Origin: Collodictyon triciliatum
Lineage: Eukaryota > CRuMs
Direction of reading: 5' to 3'
Length of the DNA: 21,248 bases
Assembly (NCBI GenBank): GCA_043381765.1
Contig: JBHJMP010000292.1
Location: 1 to 21,248 of the forward strand
Below, in pieces: positions 1 through 9,400 of the stretch. Position numbers and translations under genes: made by a program. Under the pieces are notes generated by a model. The model was not told the origin of the DNA, did not search any database, and saw only the letters and a program-made list of their open reading frames with translations. Numbering within the stretch: position 1 is the stretch's first letter; the number at the start of each line of letters is the position of its first letter.

Positions 1-137
1 AAAACAAAAAACAAAAAACAAAAAACAAAAAACAAAAAACAAAAAACAAAAAACAAAAAACAAAAAACAAAAAACAAAAAACAAAAAACAAAAAACAATA
101 CAAAAACAAAAACAATACAAAAACAAAACAAAAACAA
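1..137. repeat. (AAAAAAC)n 7-base satellite
   Basis: A C recurs every seven bases in a run of A from base 1 to about 97. The run then decays into mixed AATAC and AAAAC units to about 137. It starts at the window edge, so its full length is unknown. Confidence 0.95.
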
Positions 138-758
138 AGGCCTCATACCCACCCCCAAAACTTAAAGTTATTTAAAGCCACAAGAAATGATTTGGATGAT
201 GGCCACCATCCAGACTCATCACAAGAAAACAAAAGGAAAAGCAAAAGCAGATCGTCTAACACACTCCCTCGCAATCAGGGAGGTTGTGAGGAAGGGCCCA
301 CCCAACAAACAGACAAAACTGATACGGAACAAGGCAATCAGGACAGAGGACAAGTCGCCAACAAGTCCCATGGTCAAACCCGGAGGAGAGTCGTCCACCG
401 CCGCAAGGAAAGAAAAGGAAAAGGCGACCGCATTCGTTGAAAGCGCACCCGCGGCGCAGTTAAAAGGAAACACAAAGACAAACACACACACCCAGACAAA
501 CACGCACAGCACAAACTCTCTTCCGTCCGGCCCGTATCGCCATCGCAATCCGCTTGTCTACCATCCCATGTGGGCCTGGCGGCTCATTCACCGCCGCGAA
601 AACCCAGACGCGCCAGACACGTATTCATCCTGTAAATGGTATGTTCAGCCAGACTCTCTCTCCCTCCCTCCTTATCTCCCCCTTTCCTCTGCAAAGTGTA
701 ACAAGGCAAAGTATGAAAAATACAGGTACTGCATCCATGCCACGAACTCATACCAAAT
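138..758. other. Upstream region of the GTPase gene, no gene resolved
   Basis: This stretch has open frames on both strands (187-762 plus, 219-548 minus), but their translations are low-complexity Lys/Thr/Asn or Phe/Val runs with no domain I recognise. It may hold the promoter, the 5' UTR or an unrecognised first exon of the GTPase. The GTPase reading frame stays open upstream of its first ATG to about base 717, so an upstream exon joined there is possible. Nothing else is supportable. Confidence 0.5.
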
Positions 759-2221
759 ATGACATCTATACACGATGTTTGTAGCTTGTTTGTGGGCCTG
801 CAAGGAAGTGGCAAGACAACGCTGGTGGAAAGTTTGCGAATGGAAGTCAAGATGCAGCTGCAACTTCAAAATCAAACACAGTCTATTGGGCGGGATGATC
901 AGGAGGACGGGAGACTCGGCTATGTTATTAAAGACTATGCTGTTTTCCCTACAAAGAAAGTTGTTGTACACACAGTTCCCGTTCAAGCCGGATTCACATT
1001 TACCTTTGTCGATACCCCGGGTGCTCTGGCGTATGGCAATTATTTCAACTACATCATAATATTTTCTCCCCCTTTTGTAAGCATTATCAAAAATCAAGTT
1101 TTTTAAATTATTTTCCCTTTTTTTTTTTTAGAAAATTGAAAAATAGATTTTTTTTATGGCATAGCCTCGCTACACTTTGAATCGAATAAAGGAAAAATTT
1201 GTTTTTATTTTTATTATTCTTTTTATTTTTATTTTTATTATTAATATCGTGTTGGTCGTAATTGTAATTATGTTATCTGAACTGCTATTTCAACCATAAT
1301 TACAAGTATTGTAATTATCTTTGGCTACTTAGTCGCTGTTTCACTAAATATGTTAATGAATGTGTAAGAAATGATAATATGAGCCTTTTTTTTTGTTGGA
1401 AAAAACCCCTAATGTCAACACTTTGTATAGTCACAAACTGGAATGGAAAGACTGGTTACTCATGGACATACACAGCGTCCTTTTCGTGGTGGATTTCAAC
1501 GACACACTCAAACTCCCTTTGGCAAAGCAAGTGCTACACGAAATGGCCAACCGAGGTGATATTTTAGCCCTCTTCGATGAATGTGGGTCCGATATATTCT
1601 TTTTGTTTTCTTTATTCGATTCATATGAGTCCGATGTATCTACGTTGACAATTACTTTTGTTTTATTATCATAGCGCACCCTGAGACACACTTTATCATC
1701 GTATCTACGCGGCAAGAAAACCACCCTGCAATCAACACTGTAGAGGGAGTGCGTGATTACATGCAGGCTGAGCTGCTGCCTGTTCCAAACTCGGTTGTCT
1801 TGGTTTCTGCTCACCGCTCCTCTATGGCTCCCGGCTCTGCATCATGTACGGCTCTATTGAAGTGGATGGTCACGGCTATGAAGCTGCAGGTCACCTTCGA
1901 AGCCGATCCGGAATCCAGAAAGTCGTCCCAGCAGCAGAATGAAATCAGGCCAAAGAATGTATTTATTTTTGTTTTTTTATTATCTTTATTATTCTGCATT
2001 TATTGATTGCATTATCACATCATGAGCAAATATAATACAATACAATACAATACAATACAATACAATACAATACAATACAATACAATACAATACAATACAA
2101 TACAATACAATACAATACAATACAATGCAGTTCCGAAAGCAATACAAGACTTCTTATTAACTGTTGATTCATTTCTGTATATACCGCCCTCCAGATACAA
2201 CCACAGCTCCCGCGATGGTGA
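759..2221 (+). CDS. ARF/SRP-receptor-beta-like small GTPase, spliced
   Basis: Exons 759-1030, 1431-1582, 1675-1958 and probably 2195-2221 give 244 residues, and all junction phases close. The P-loop is G13xxxxGKT20 (in GLQGSGKTT). The G3 motif is D85-T-P-G, followed across the first intron by a segment ending in VLFVVD112, as in ARF and SRPR-beta folds. The G5-like SA is at 186-187. The expected G4 N/T-K-x-D is replaced by S-T-R-Q-E (152-156), so guanine specificity is doubtful. SRPR-beta sits in the ER membrane and anchors the SRP receptor; the preceding residues give no clear membrane segment, so an N-terminal exon may be missing or the protein may be soluble. The last short exon (acceptor after 2194, UGA at 2219-2221) fits an AATAAA at 2331. 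Reading through instead would stop at 2004-2006. Family placement is moderate; the GTPase fold is well supported. Confidence 0.68.
2034..2126. repeat. (TACAA)n pentamer microsatellite
   Basis: An almost perfect ATACA/TACAA array of about 18 units, inside the proposed last intron of the GTPase gene (1959-2194). Confidence 0.96.
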
Positions 2222-2330
2222 TGTAGGCTTATATTTTACTTCCATTCAGTCCGGTCGCCAGTTTATTTGTATGATTTAGACACAGAAAGGAGAGAGAGAG
2301 AGAGAGCAAGATAGCACTTTCTATTGTAAA

Positions 2331-2336
2331 AATAAA
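2331..2336 (+). terminator. Candidate polyadenylation signal AATAAA
   Basis: AATAAA lies 110 bases after the proposed UGA at 2219-2221, just past a short GA tract (about 2291-2308). It is a consistent 3' end for the GTPase transcript, but a short A/T-rich hexamer can occur by chance. Confidence 0.4.
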
Positions 2337-2512
2337 AACAACGGCTCTCTTCCTATGTTCATGATGTTCTAGTAGACTAAGTAGCTAGGGAGAACCAGAA
2401 AAAAAGAACACAAGTGGCTAAGGATGAAGTTCAAAGCTTTACCTTTCCATCAGGCCAGGTTTTCTTTTCATTTCATTTCTTTTGGAAGATTCAAGAGTAT
2501 GGAGACATATTA

Positions 2513-3046
2513 NNNNNNNNNNNNNNNNNNNNNNNNNNNNNNNNNNNNNNNNNNNNNNNNNNNNNNNNNNNNNNNNNNNNNNNNNNNNNNNNNNNNNNNN
2601 NNNNNNNNNNNNNNNNNNNNNNNNNNNNNNNNNNNNNNNNNNNNNNNNNNNNNNNNNNNNNNNNNNNNNNNNNNNNNNNNNNNNNNNNNNNNNNNNNNNN
2701 NNNNNNNNNNNNNNNNNNNNNNNNNNNNNNNNNNNNNNNNNNNNNNNNNNNNNNNNNNNNNNNNNNNNNNNNNNNNNNNNNNNNNNNNNNNNNNNNNNNN
2801 NNNNNNNNNNNNNNNNNNNNNNNNNNNNNNNNNNNNNNNNNNNNNNNNNNNNNNNNNNNNNNNNNNNNNNNNNNNNNNNNNNNNNNNNNNNNNNNNNNNN
2901 NNNNNNNNNNNNNNNNNNNNNNNNNNNNNNNNNNNNNNNNNNNNNNNNNNNNNNNNNNNNNNNNNNNNNNNNNNNNNNNNNNNNNNNNNNNNNNNNNNNN
3001 NNNNNNNNNNNNNNNNNNNNNNNNNNNNNNNNNNNNNNNNNNNNNN
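2513..3046. other. Assembly gap, 534 N
   Basis: A run of N only. Its length is not a round placeholder, so it may be a size-estimated scaffold gap. Confidence 0.99.
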
Positions 3047-3145
3047 AAATAGGACCAATTTGATGCACTTCTCGCTCAACTCTTCGACCTTTTCCGAATA
3101 CCGTTTGGAACTTTTTGCAATTAAGCGTACCTCTTCTTTTCCCAT
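3047..3145 (-). CDS. Possible first exon of an unidentified minus-strand gene, cut by the gap
   Basis: Reading from ATG 3145-3143 towards the gap gives about 33 charged, helix-prone residues starting MGKEEVRLIAK and rich in Lys, Glu and Ser, with no stop before the N run. The frame is also open for some residues upstream of the ATG. The composition looks protein-like and unlike the low-complexity shadows nearby. A faint likeness to the N-terminus of 14-3-3 proteins exists, but the spacing is wrong, so I assign no family. It may instead be a chance frame. Confidence 0.3.
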
Positions 3146-3258
3146 GTTTGTGGCAGCAACTAGCAGGCAAATACACGTTTGAGTAGAAAGAGAAGAAAAA
3201 GGTTATTATATGCAACAAAAATTAATTGATATCGATGTATAGACCCATCTTTTTTGTA

Positions 3259-3475
3259 TTTTGTTTTGTTTTGTTTTGTTTTGTTTTGTTTTGTTTTGTT
3301 TTGTTTTGTTTTGTTTTGTTTTGTTTTGTTTTGTTTTTGTTTTGTGTTTTGTGTTTTGTGTTTTGTGTTTTGTGTTTTGTTTTGTTTTGTTTTGTTTTGT
3401 TTTGTTTTGTTTTGTTTTGTTTTGTTTTGTTTTGTTTTGTTTTGTTTTGTTTTGTTTTGTTTTGTTTTGTTTTTG
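3259..3475. repeat. (TTTTG)n microsatellite with an internal TTTTGTG block
   Basis: TTTTG pentamers run from about 3259 and again to about 3475, with a central block of heptamers TTTTGTG at about 3340-3378. If the exon at 3544-3803 is real, this lies in its upstream intron. Confidence 0.96.
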
Positions 3476-3543
3476 GACAAGCCGACTTATATCTTAAATA
3501 TATTTTTTTAATAATATTGCAATATTACTAACAAAAAAAAAAG

Positions 3544-3803
3544 GGAACGATGGGGGATACGCGGCTCAAGAAAGTGGGGAGGAAAATGGTGAGCGTGGGA
3601 TCAAAGCACAATACCAAACGCTGTGTCCAGATGCGGTGAGATCGGTGTTGAAAGCATCTCGTACGCAGACGGATCAAATCGCCGTGAGGAATTACTTGTC
3701 ATGCCTGAAACACAGCGTTGATCTTCCTCTCTGCTCGGGCGGTTTCTGTCGAAAAGGAGGCAACAAAGGGAAAAAACAAACGGAAGCAACGGAAAGAAAG
3801 TAA
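3544..3803 (+). CDS. Probable terminal exon of an unidentified gene
   Basis: An open frame follows the acceptor AAAAG at 3543 and runs 260 bases to TAA at 3801-3803. The translation begins N-D-G-G-Y-A-A-Q-E, has a mixed, helix-prone middle (Q-T-L-C-P-D-A-V-R-S-V-L-K), four cysteines and a basic tail (K-G-G-N-K-G-K-K-Q). Its composition is protein-like, unlike the repeats around it. TACTAAC, identical to the classic yeast branch-point consensus, lies at 3526-3532, 12 bases before the exon. The first ATG inside (3549) is in another frame, so the start is upstream, in or beyond the gap. It could belong to a gene starting before the gap or be a distal exon of the GTPase gene. No family recognised. 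Confidence 0.45.
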
Positions 3804-4183
3804 AAGTGTTTCTTACAGTACCACAACCAAACTCACACAACCCCTTCTATTTCTTTGTGTCAGTCATCTCCGCATTAAAAAAAAAATGCGAATACGAAAG
3901 AATAATTCATGGAGTGAGAACACATCGCTGAATACGCAAGAATAAAAGGCATTGGCACATGTATCTTAATTTCTCTAACATAACTGTTATACTCATTGAG
4001 TCGCTATTTATTCATTCTTTGCTCACGCGAGGATAGATCGAGGAAAGAGGAACACAGTGAATAAACAGTACACAGGCTAACGGGTGAATAGGGAAACACT
4101 TAATAGGGAAACACTTGAATAGGGAAACGAATGAGCAAAAGGCTTTTGAGCCTTCTGATTGTGCTCACAAAGACCTTAGTGGC
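3804..4183. other. Spacer between convergent 3' ends
   Basis: Non-coding, A-rich sequence separating the exon ending at 3803 (plus) from the propeller stop at 4184 (minus). It contains three near-identical 15-base direct repeats at 4087-4128 and no supportable gene. Confidence 0.6.
4087..4128. repeat. Triplicated 15-base direct repeat
   Basis: AATAGGGAAACACTT occurs at 4087-4101 and 4102-4116, and a third copy shortened to AATAGGGAAAC occurs at 4118-4128. It lies about 60 bases beyond the stop of the minus-strand propeller gene, so probably in its 3' UTR. Confidence 0.9.
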
Positions 4184-5278
4184 CTAGTAGGATGTGAGCT
4201 TGACAATGGAATAGGGGCCTGTCCCAAAGTTATTAACACATATGCCGTAGATGGAGGACTCTTCAGGGACATCTGCTAAGGTTGTCAATGGGGTCAAGCA
4301 GCTTGGCGGGACTCTGACTTCCTTGACCACTCGTGCTGTTACCCATCCATCGTCAGATTGTGCCACGACAAGGACATCCGGAGGCTTGGCGATGTATAAT
4401 GTTTTCTTCTGCTGGTCGAAGCGAATGCCATCCACTGAGTCGATGACACCGGATGTGACCTCCACCATTTGTGCATCGCTCGGGTCGTTTGCGTTTATAC
4501 GAAGAAGGCCGCCTCCTTGGGAAGCAGGCTGAGAAATGCCGACAAGAAGCATGCCGTCCACGTACTCGATCCCATTGAATCCCAGGTTTGTGGGAGGGAC
4601 GTTGCTGAAGTCATAGGCCGGGTCATTGAAGAAGACTGATACTGAGAGGGTTTTTGTGCCGAGGTCAAGAACTCCCTTCAAAATCATTCCATCGAGGGAG
4701 TTTGTTGCATACACCACGCCGTCATGGACAACAAGGTCATTGATCAGCATGGCATCATTAACAGCATCATTGCGGAGGTTAGTAACGTCTGCAAGGATGA
4801 TATCTCCCGTGACTACGTTCTTATACAGGATTCCTCCTTGGATTGGAAATGCTGGGCTTGGCGGGAAAGAGCCCAAAGCAGCCCAAAACCCATAGTTTGT
4901 CGCATTTGTATCGACATAGATTCCAATAGAGCCGATATTAAATTCATTTGGTGCGATTCTCGCTTGGACGGCAGCTGGTTGGCTCCCAGTGGATGGAAGC
5001 AGCGCGCTAATGACTCCAGTCGCTATCGAGCCGAAGAGAAACTCGCGGGCAATTGGGTCCCAAGCAATGCCTTCAGTGACATAGCTCTTTGCTGGGATAT
5101 TGTAAGCCGCCTGAAAAGCATCTGGAGATGAATCAACGTCGTCGTCCTCCATGGCCTCATGCAAGGCGATGGAAGAGATGACAATGGACGCCACTGCAAG
5201 GGCAGTCACAAAAAGAAGCAGGAGCTTGAACCCGAGACTGGACTTTGGCGTGTCAGGGCTGTCAAAACCAAGTGTCAT
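4184..5278 (-). CDS. Membrane-anchored SMP-30/NHL-like beta-propeller protein
   Basis: A single uninterrupted frame of 364 residues. The ATG at 5278-5276 was chosen because it directly precedes a short N-tail (K12, K18) and a hydrophobic segment at about 16-39 (LLLLFVTALAVASIVIS), followed by an acidic stretch (E-D-D-D). This is a signal anchor or signal peptide that would place the rest in the secretory lumen or outside. The body shows repeated propeller-blade features: TEGIAWDP..FLFGS, a later NDLVVHDGVVYATNS, GFNGIEYVDGMLLVG and DSVDGIRFD..KTLYIA. These match SMP-30/gluconolactonase-like and NHL-type six-bladed propellers. The substrate is unknown; such proteins include lactonases, but I cannot assign metal ligands. 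The frame continues upstream to an ATG at 5467, whose extra 63 residues look untypical. It has no introns, unlike all its neighbours. Confidence 0.8.
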   Translation of the reverse strand: MTLGFDSPDTPKSSLGFKLLLLFVTALAVASIVISSIALHEAMEDDDVDSSPDAFQAAYNIPAKSYVTEGIAWDPIAREFLFGSIATGVISALLPSTGSQPAAVQARIAPNEFNIGSIGIYVDTNATNYGFWAALGSFPPSPAFPIQGGILYKNVVTGDIILADVTNLRNDAVNDAMLINDLVVHDGVVYATNSLDGMILKGVLDLGTKTLSVSVFFNDPAYDFSNVPPTNLGFNGIEYVDGMLLVGISQPASQGGGLLRINANDPSDAQMVEVTSGVIDSVDGIRFDQQKKTLYIAKPPDVLVVAQSDDGWVTARVVKEVRVPPSCLTPLTTLADVPEESSIYGICVNNFGTGPYSIVKLTSY

Positions 5279-6300
5279 GTCGACTTGTAGTCTAGGGTGA
5301 CCTGTGAGTGGTAGGAATGAGTGCGCTGATTTGAGCAAATTACTTTTATTACAAACACGTTTTTTCGCTTCAGAGTTTGTGAAGGAAATGAAAGGTTTTT
5401 CGTGGTAGCGGTGCGGGTACGCCAAGGATGTTTCTTCGGTAGAGAACGAGCGGCTTGCCCAGCGCACGTTTGTAAACGCGTCATGAAACGAAATGTGACT
5501 TGGTCACAGAACATGCTATTCTAAGGGATCCTTTTAGCTGGATAGGTCGATTTGTTTTTCCTCTCGGTGTGATGCCGCATTGTTCCACTTGGCTCCACAT
5601 GATCAGTTACTTTCGTGCGCATGGACACTGACACCCGTTTACGAATATATGGATGTCTGCGTAGCCGAAACATGTCAACCTCACTTCAAATTTCGAGCGA
5701 TGGGTGCGTGGTCATAGTGTTGTGGTCATTTCCACATGTTTAGGTGATGTCAACATCTCTGTATGCTCAGCTTTGTTGTGGGACGAATATCTGTTGACAT
5801 CAAGTGTGTGAGGTTTTAGCAAAGACGCAGATTAGGCAGGATATGGGTTATAGGGATATACAACACAGACAGACAACAGCGCATCACACCATTATAGTGT
5901 CCGATCGGATTTGCTTCATGTATCAAGTATGACTTTTTGACCTATGCTATCGAACAAAGCTGAACTAGAGATGAATTATGAAGATTAAATTATAAAATCC
6001 ACAACTGATGATTTTTTTTGTATTTTCGATGACCACAAGATTCAAACATCCAAAAGAGCCGATCAAAAGAGTTTAAGCTCAGTTTCACACACATATGATG
6101 AGTCGGTCTTGTTTTCAACCCAGACACTGCGCCCGCGAAAAAAAGCAGCGAAAAGGCTCGGAAAACCCGCACAAGGGCGAAGCGAGCGTAACTGGATGCA
6201 TTCCCCCCGTCCTTTATTTAAAACCGAAACCAGCAGCCTGTGCTGGGTGTTGGACGTGGCTCCTTACAACAGCGGACTCGCCGAGCTTTTCTTATTTTTC

Positions 6301-6332
<32 letters not shown>

Positions 6333-6462
6333 CATCATTATTGTTATTAATTCACTTTTTTCTTTTTCTGTTTCTTTTATGCTGCCATTTTGTTCAGCTA
6401 GCAACCGCGACTTTCTTCGCTCCAGGACTTCACTTACGCATAACTATCGCCAATCTGCAATA
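5279..6462. other. Intergenic region between divergent propeller and PTB genes
   Basis: About 1.2 kb holding the 5' sides of both genes. Open frames at 5275-5514, 5990-6172 and 6095-6463 lack recognisable domains, and the last encodes a poly-Ile run from an ATT repeat. Promoters must lie here, but I see no motif strong enough to call one. Confidence 0.6.
6301..6349. repeat. (ATT)n triplet microsatellite
   Basis: A run of ATT/TTA triplets with a few ATC and GTT interruptions, about 115 bases upstream of the PTB start codon and therefore in its promoter or 5' UTR. Confidence 0.93.
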
Positions 6463-9400
6463 ATGGAAGGAAACTCTGTTGCGCCGTCCAAGGTCGTTCA
6501 CATCCGCCAGCTCGGCCAGGACTTTAACGAGGTACTTAGACTGGCCATCTTGCAAGCACTAGTCCAACCAACACACACGCACATATACATTTATTTTCAC
6601 AATTAGAGTTTCAGAAAGAAATATCAACACTATTATTTTTTTTTTTAAAAAAAAATAAAGCAGCCAAAAGCAAGCTTAAAAACTGCAAATAAAACAACAA
6701 TAAAACATCCACAAATATGGACATAATATGTTCAACGCAGCACATACTTTGCAAAAATACAGAAAAAAGTGCCTCGTGAAGCTCTGTATAGTTTTGAACC
6801 TAATATTATCCTTTTTTCTTTTTTGAAAGGGCGACCTAAGAAACATCACCAGCCAATTTGGGAACGTTTCGAGGATTGTGGTCATGCGCAACAAAGGACA
6901 AGTAAGTTACCATAATCTTCTGTCTCGTGTAAATAGCTCTGTGTATATCTGAAAACCCCTGCAAACAAGCCCTTATTCGCCATCAAAACAACTCTTTATT
7001 TTGTTTTGATTTGAAAGCCTGAAATCATCTCTAAAACTTGTGTCTTTAAAAAAGTGACGAATCTAGTCGATTTATGACGTATCTTGCTTGTCCAACAAAT
7101 TGACAACATAATAATATATTTGAAGGCTCTCGTTCAATTTGCCGAGATTCACTGCGCGATTCAGTTTGTCCAATTCTACTCTGCACATCCTCTTGTGATT
7201 AGGTAACTTCCCTTTTTTTTTTATTTCTCCTATAATTACTTACGACGGCTCTTCAGCTGAAATTATCATTCTACATGAATTACATCTGCAAGAGTCATGA
7301 ACAGCTTCTCACATCCTCACAATCTCACAAGCTCTATCTTTCACTTAAATGATAAATGTATGTTGGAGAGCAAGAAATATACTTAAATAATGAAAACATA
7401 AGAAATTCGAATGTGGTCGTCCAATTTTCGAGCCATCCAGAGCTCAATGCGGAGAAGCAGCTGTCGCAAGCCTTCCCTGAACAGGTCATTCAAAACTTAC
7501 AAACTTTTCTGTATCGTGAGCGATTGTATTTTTTTTTCATCTGGAAAAGAAAAAGCATAACAGCTCTAAAATCCATCGAAATAAATGTGGTCGACTATAT
7601 TTGAAATGTTCACCATCATCCAATGGGAACTCAATTACAATCCTATACCTTATTTCTGATAGTCCGGCGAAAATCTCCGACCAAATCACATTCTCCTAGC
7701 CACTATTCTCAATCCCCACTACCCAATCACCTCCGACGTACTTCATCAGGTATTCATTCTCGTACCCTTTGAACAATCCTGTATCATGTCTCAGCTAATT
7801 AGCCGGGCACTCAATTATTTCACTACATAAGCTTGAAGTATATCCCTTTAGTTCTTCAATCACCTCCTGCCTGTTTGTGATATGCGGATATCCCATACTT
7901 GCTATTATTGATACACATATTCATTTATCTCAATCTCATAGGTCTTCTCGCCTTTTGGGTACTTAATCAAAGTTGTTATCTTCCAAAAAGCTGCCGGTAA
8001 TCAATGATGTTCTAATTCTAATTTTTTTTCAACTGAAGTGTCAACACTCTTAGTCCCGCACTGTCGTATTCTCTCATCACCAACCTAACTCCCAATTACC
8101 TTGATTGGCATCCAACGCTTACAGGACTGCAGGCTTTGATTCAGTACCAAAACACAGAACACGCCGTGCAAGCCAAGAATCAGCTTCATAACCAAGTGAG
8201 AATTCAACTACAACGTGCTAGAAATATAGCTGAACCCATTTCCTTAACTGAATACGTGTTTGTATCTGGCTTCTCTTTCGTCCTCTTTTTATTGTCTCAA
8301 CTTGTCTGTACATACCTATTCAATCTTTTACGTGTCCTTCACTCATCACTTGAACACCAGTAACATATTTCTCATACAATAAACACAGAATATTTATCCT
8401 GGCTGCTGCACGCTGTTGATTCAGTTCTCAAACCTCACTGAGCTCTCTGTACGCTTCAACAACAGCCGTTCCAGGTTAGTTGCGCTCGTAGCACACACCC
8501 TATCACATACATGGTCAACACACATGAAATAGCTATTTCAAACAGTTGCATTATAATACATAGTTAGACATATACTTGTTTCTCAAGGCAGCGCATGTGA
8601 TTATGCTCATGTTGATTAAGAAATATGATAGAAGCTTATTCTCACAAAATTCGTGAATGTGCAAAATAGGGACTTTACAAACCCAAGTCTCCCCACTGGC
8701 GAGCAGCGTGAACCTGAGGCCAGTCAGGCTTATTTGCAAGTATCTTCTATTATCTATCAATATTATCAAACACATATCCATTTAACTAGTTACATATCCA
8801 CTCTAACATCTTGATACTGACGTCAAAATTTCATTTCATTTTCATATGATAATATTACTAATATACCGCTCTTTCATTTCACAGCAGGGTCAACGCGGAG
8901 GAAACTATTTTGGACATCAGAACTATTACCCTTACAACTACAACTTTCGGTAGGAAAGTCTGATAATATTTCTATCATTTATTGTTTTTTTTAGAGCCTT
9001 GAACTTTAACGTCCATCTTCCTTCTTGTCCAATAGTCTTATCTGTATTTACGTGAGTTTTACATGTAGATTCGAATCTAGCAACCCTACTCCCAACGCTC
9101 GTTCTGTTCTCCTGATTACCAATTTGGACCCAGAGGTATATTGCCTTATCCCGGAAGAAAGATAGAAATCACCAAAAGACTAAATAAACCTATGAATCTG
9201 CTGTCCGCCACAAGCTTTGCTCATTCGGATTTCAGTTTCTAAATCCTATCTTTCGTATATGATAGCTTGTAATTAAATCTCTGCCCTTTAATAGAAAGTC
9301 ACATGCGACCACCTTTTCAACATCTTCTCCAATTACGGCAACATCCTGAAGATCAAAATCCTGCACACGTATATTTTTACTGACAAAGAGGCTGTTTTTG

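Larger units (their letters stand above)
2222..3543. other. Gap-interrupted region without a resolved gene
   Basis: This includes 534 undetermined bases (2513-3046). Before the gap, a possible plus-strand mini-exon lies at about 2424-2459, between an AG and a GT. After the gap, the minus strand has an ATG-started reading frame (3145 downwards) and the plus strand has a TTTTG repeat. No complete gene can be built. Long frames drawn across the N run are artefacts. Confidence 0.6.

Noticed and set aside
3047-3145. 14-3-3 protein N-terminus on the minus strand
   Set aside because: Only a loose A-K..R-Y pattern matches and the spacing is three residues short, so no family is assigned.
3160-3531. 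Open frames through the TTTTG array on both strands
   Set aside because: They encode pure repeat peptides (Cys-Phe-Val-Leu-Phe, or Lys-Gln-Asn-Lys-Thr on the other strand). They stay open only because the unit lacks stop codons.
5279-5467. N-terminal extension of the propeller protein from ATG 5467
   Set aside because: The extra 63 residues look like translated 5' UTR. The ATG at 5278 places a signal anchor at the N-terminus as expected.
6109-6462. N-terminal extension of PTB through the ATT repeat (poly-Ile)
   Set aside because: Repeat-derived. ATG 6463 lies just before RRM1 as in other PTBs.
8715-8740. A GC-AG intron after CAG at 8727 in PTB
   Set aside because: A GT donor 12 bases further (CAA|GTATCT at 8740) keeps the same phase and gives a normal GT-AG intron.
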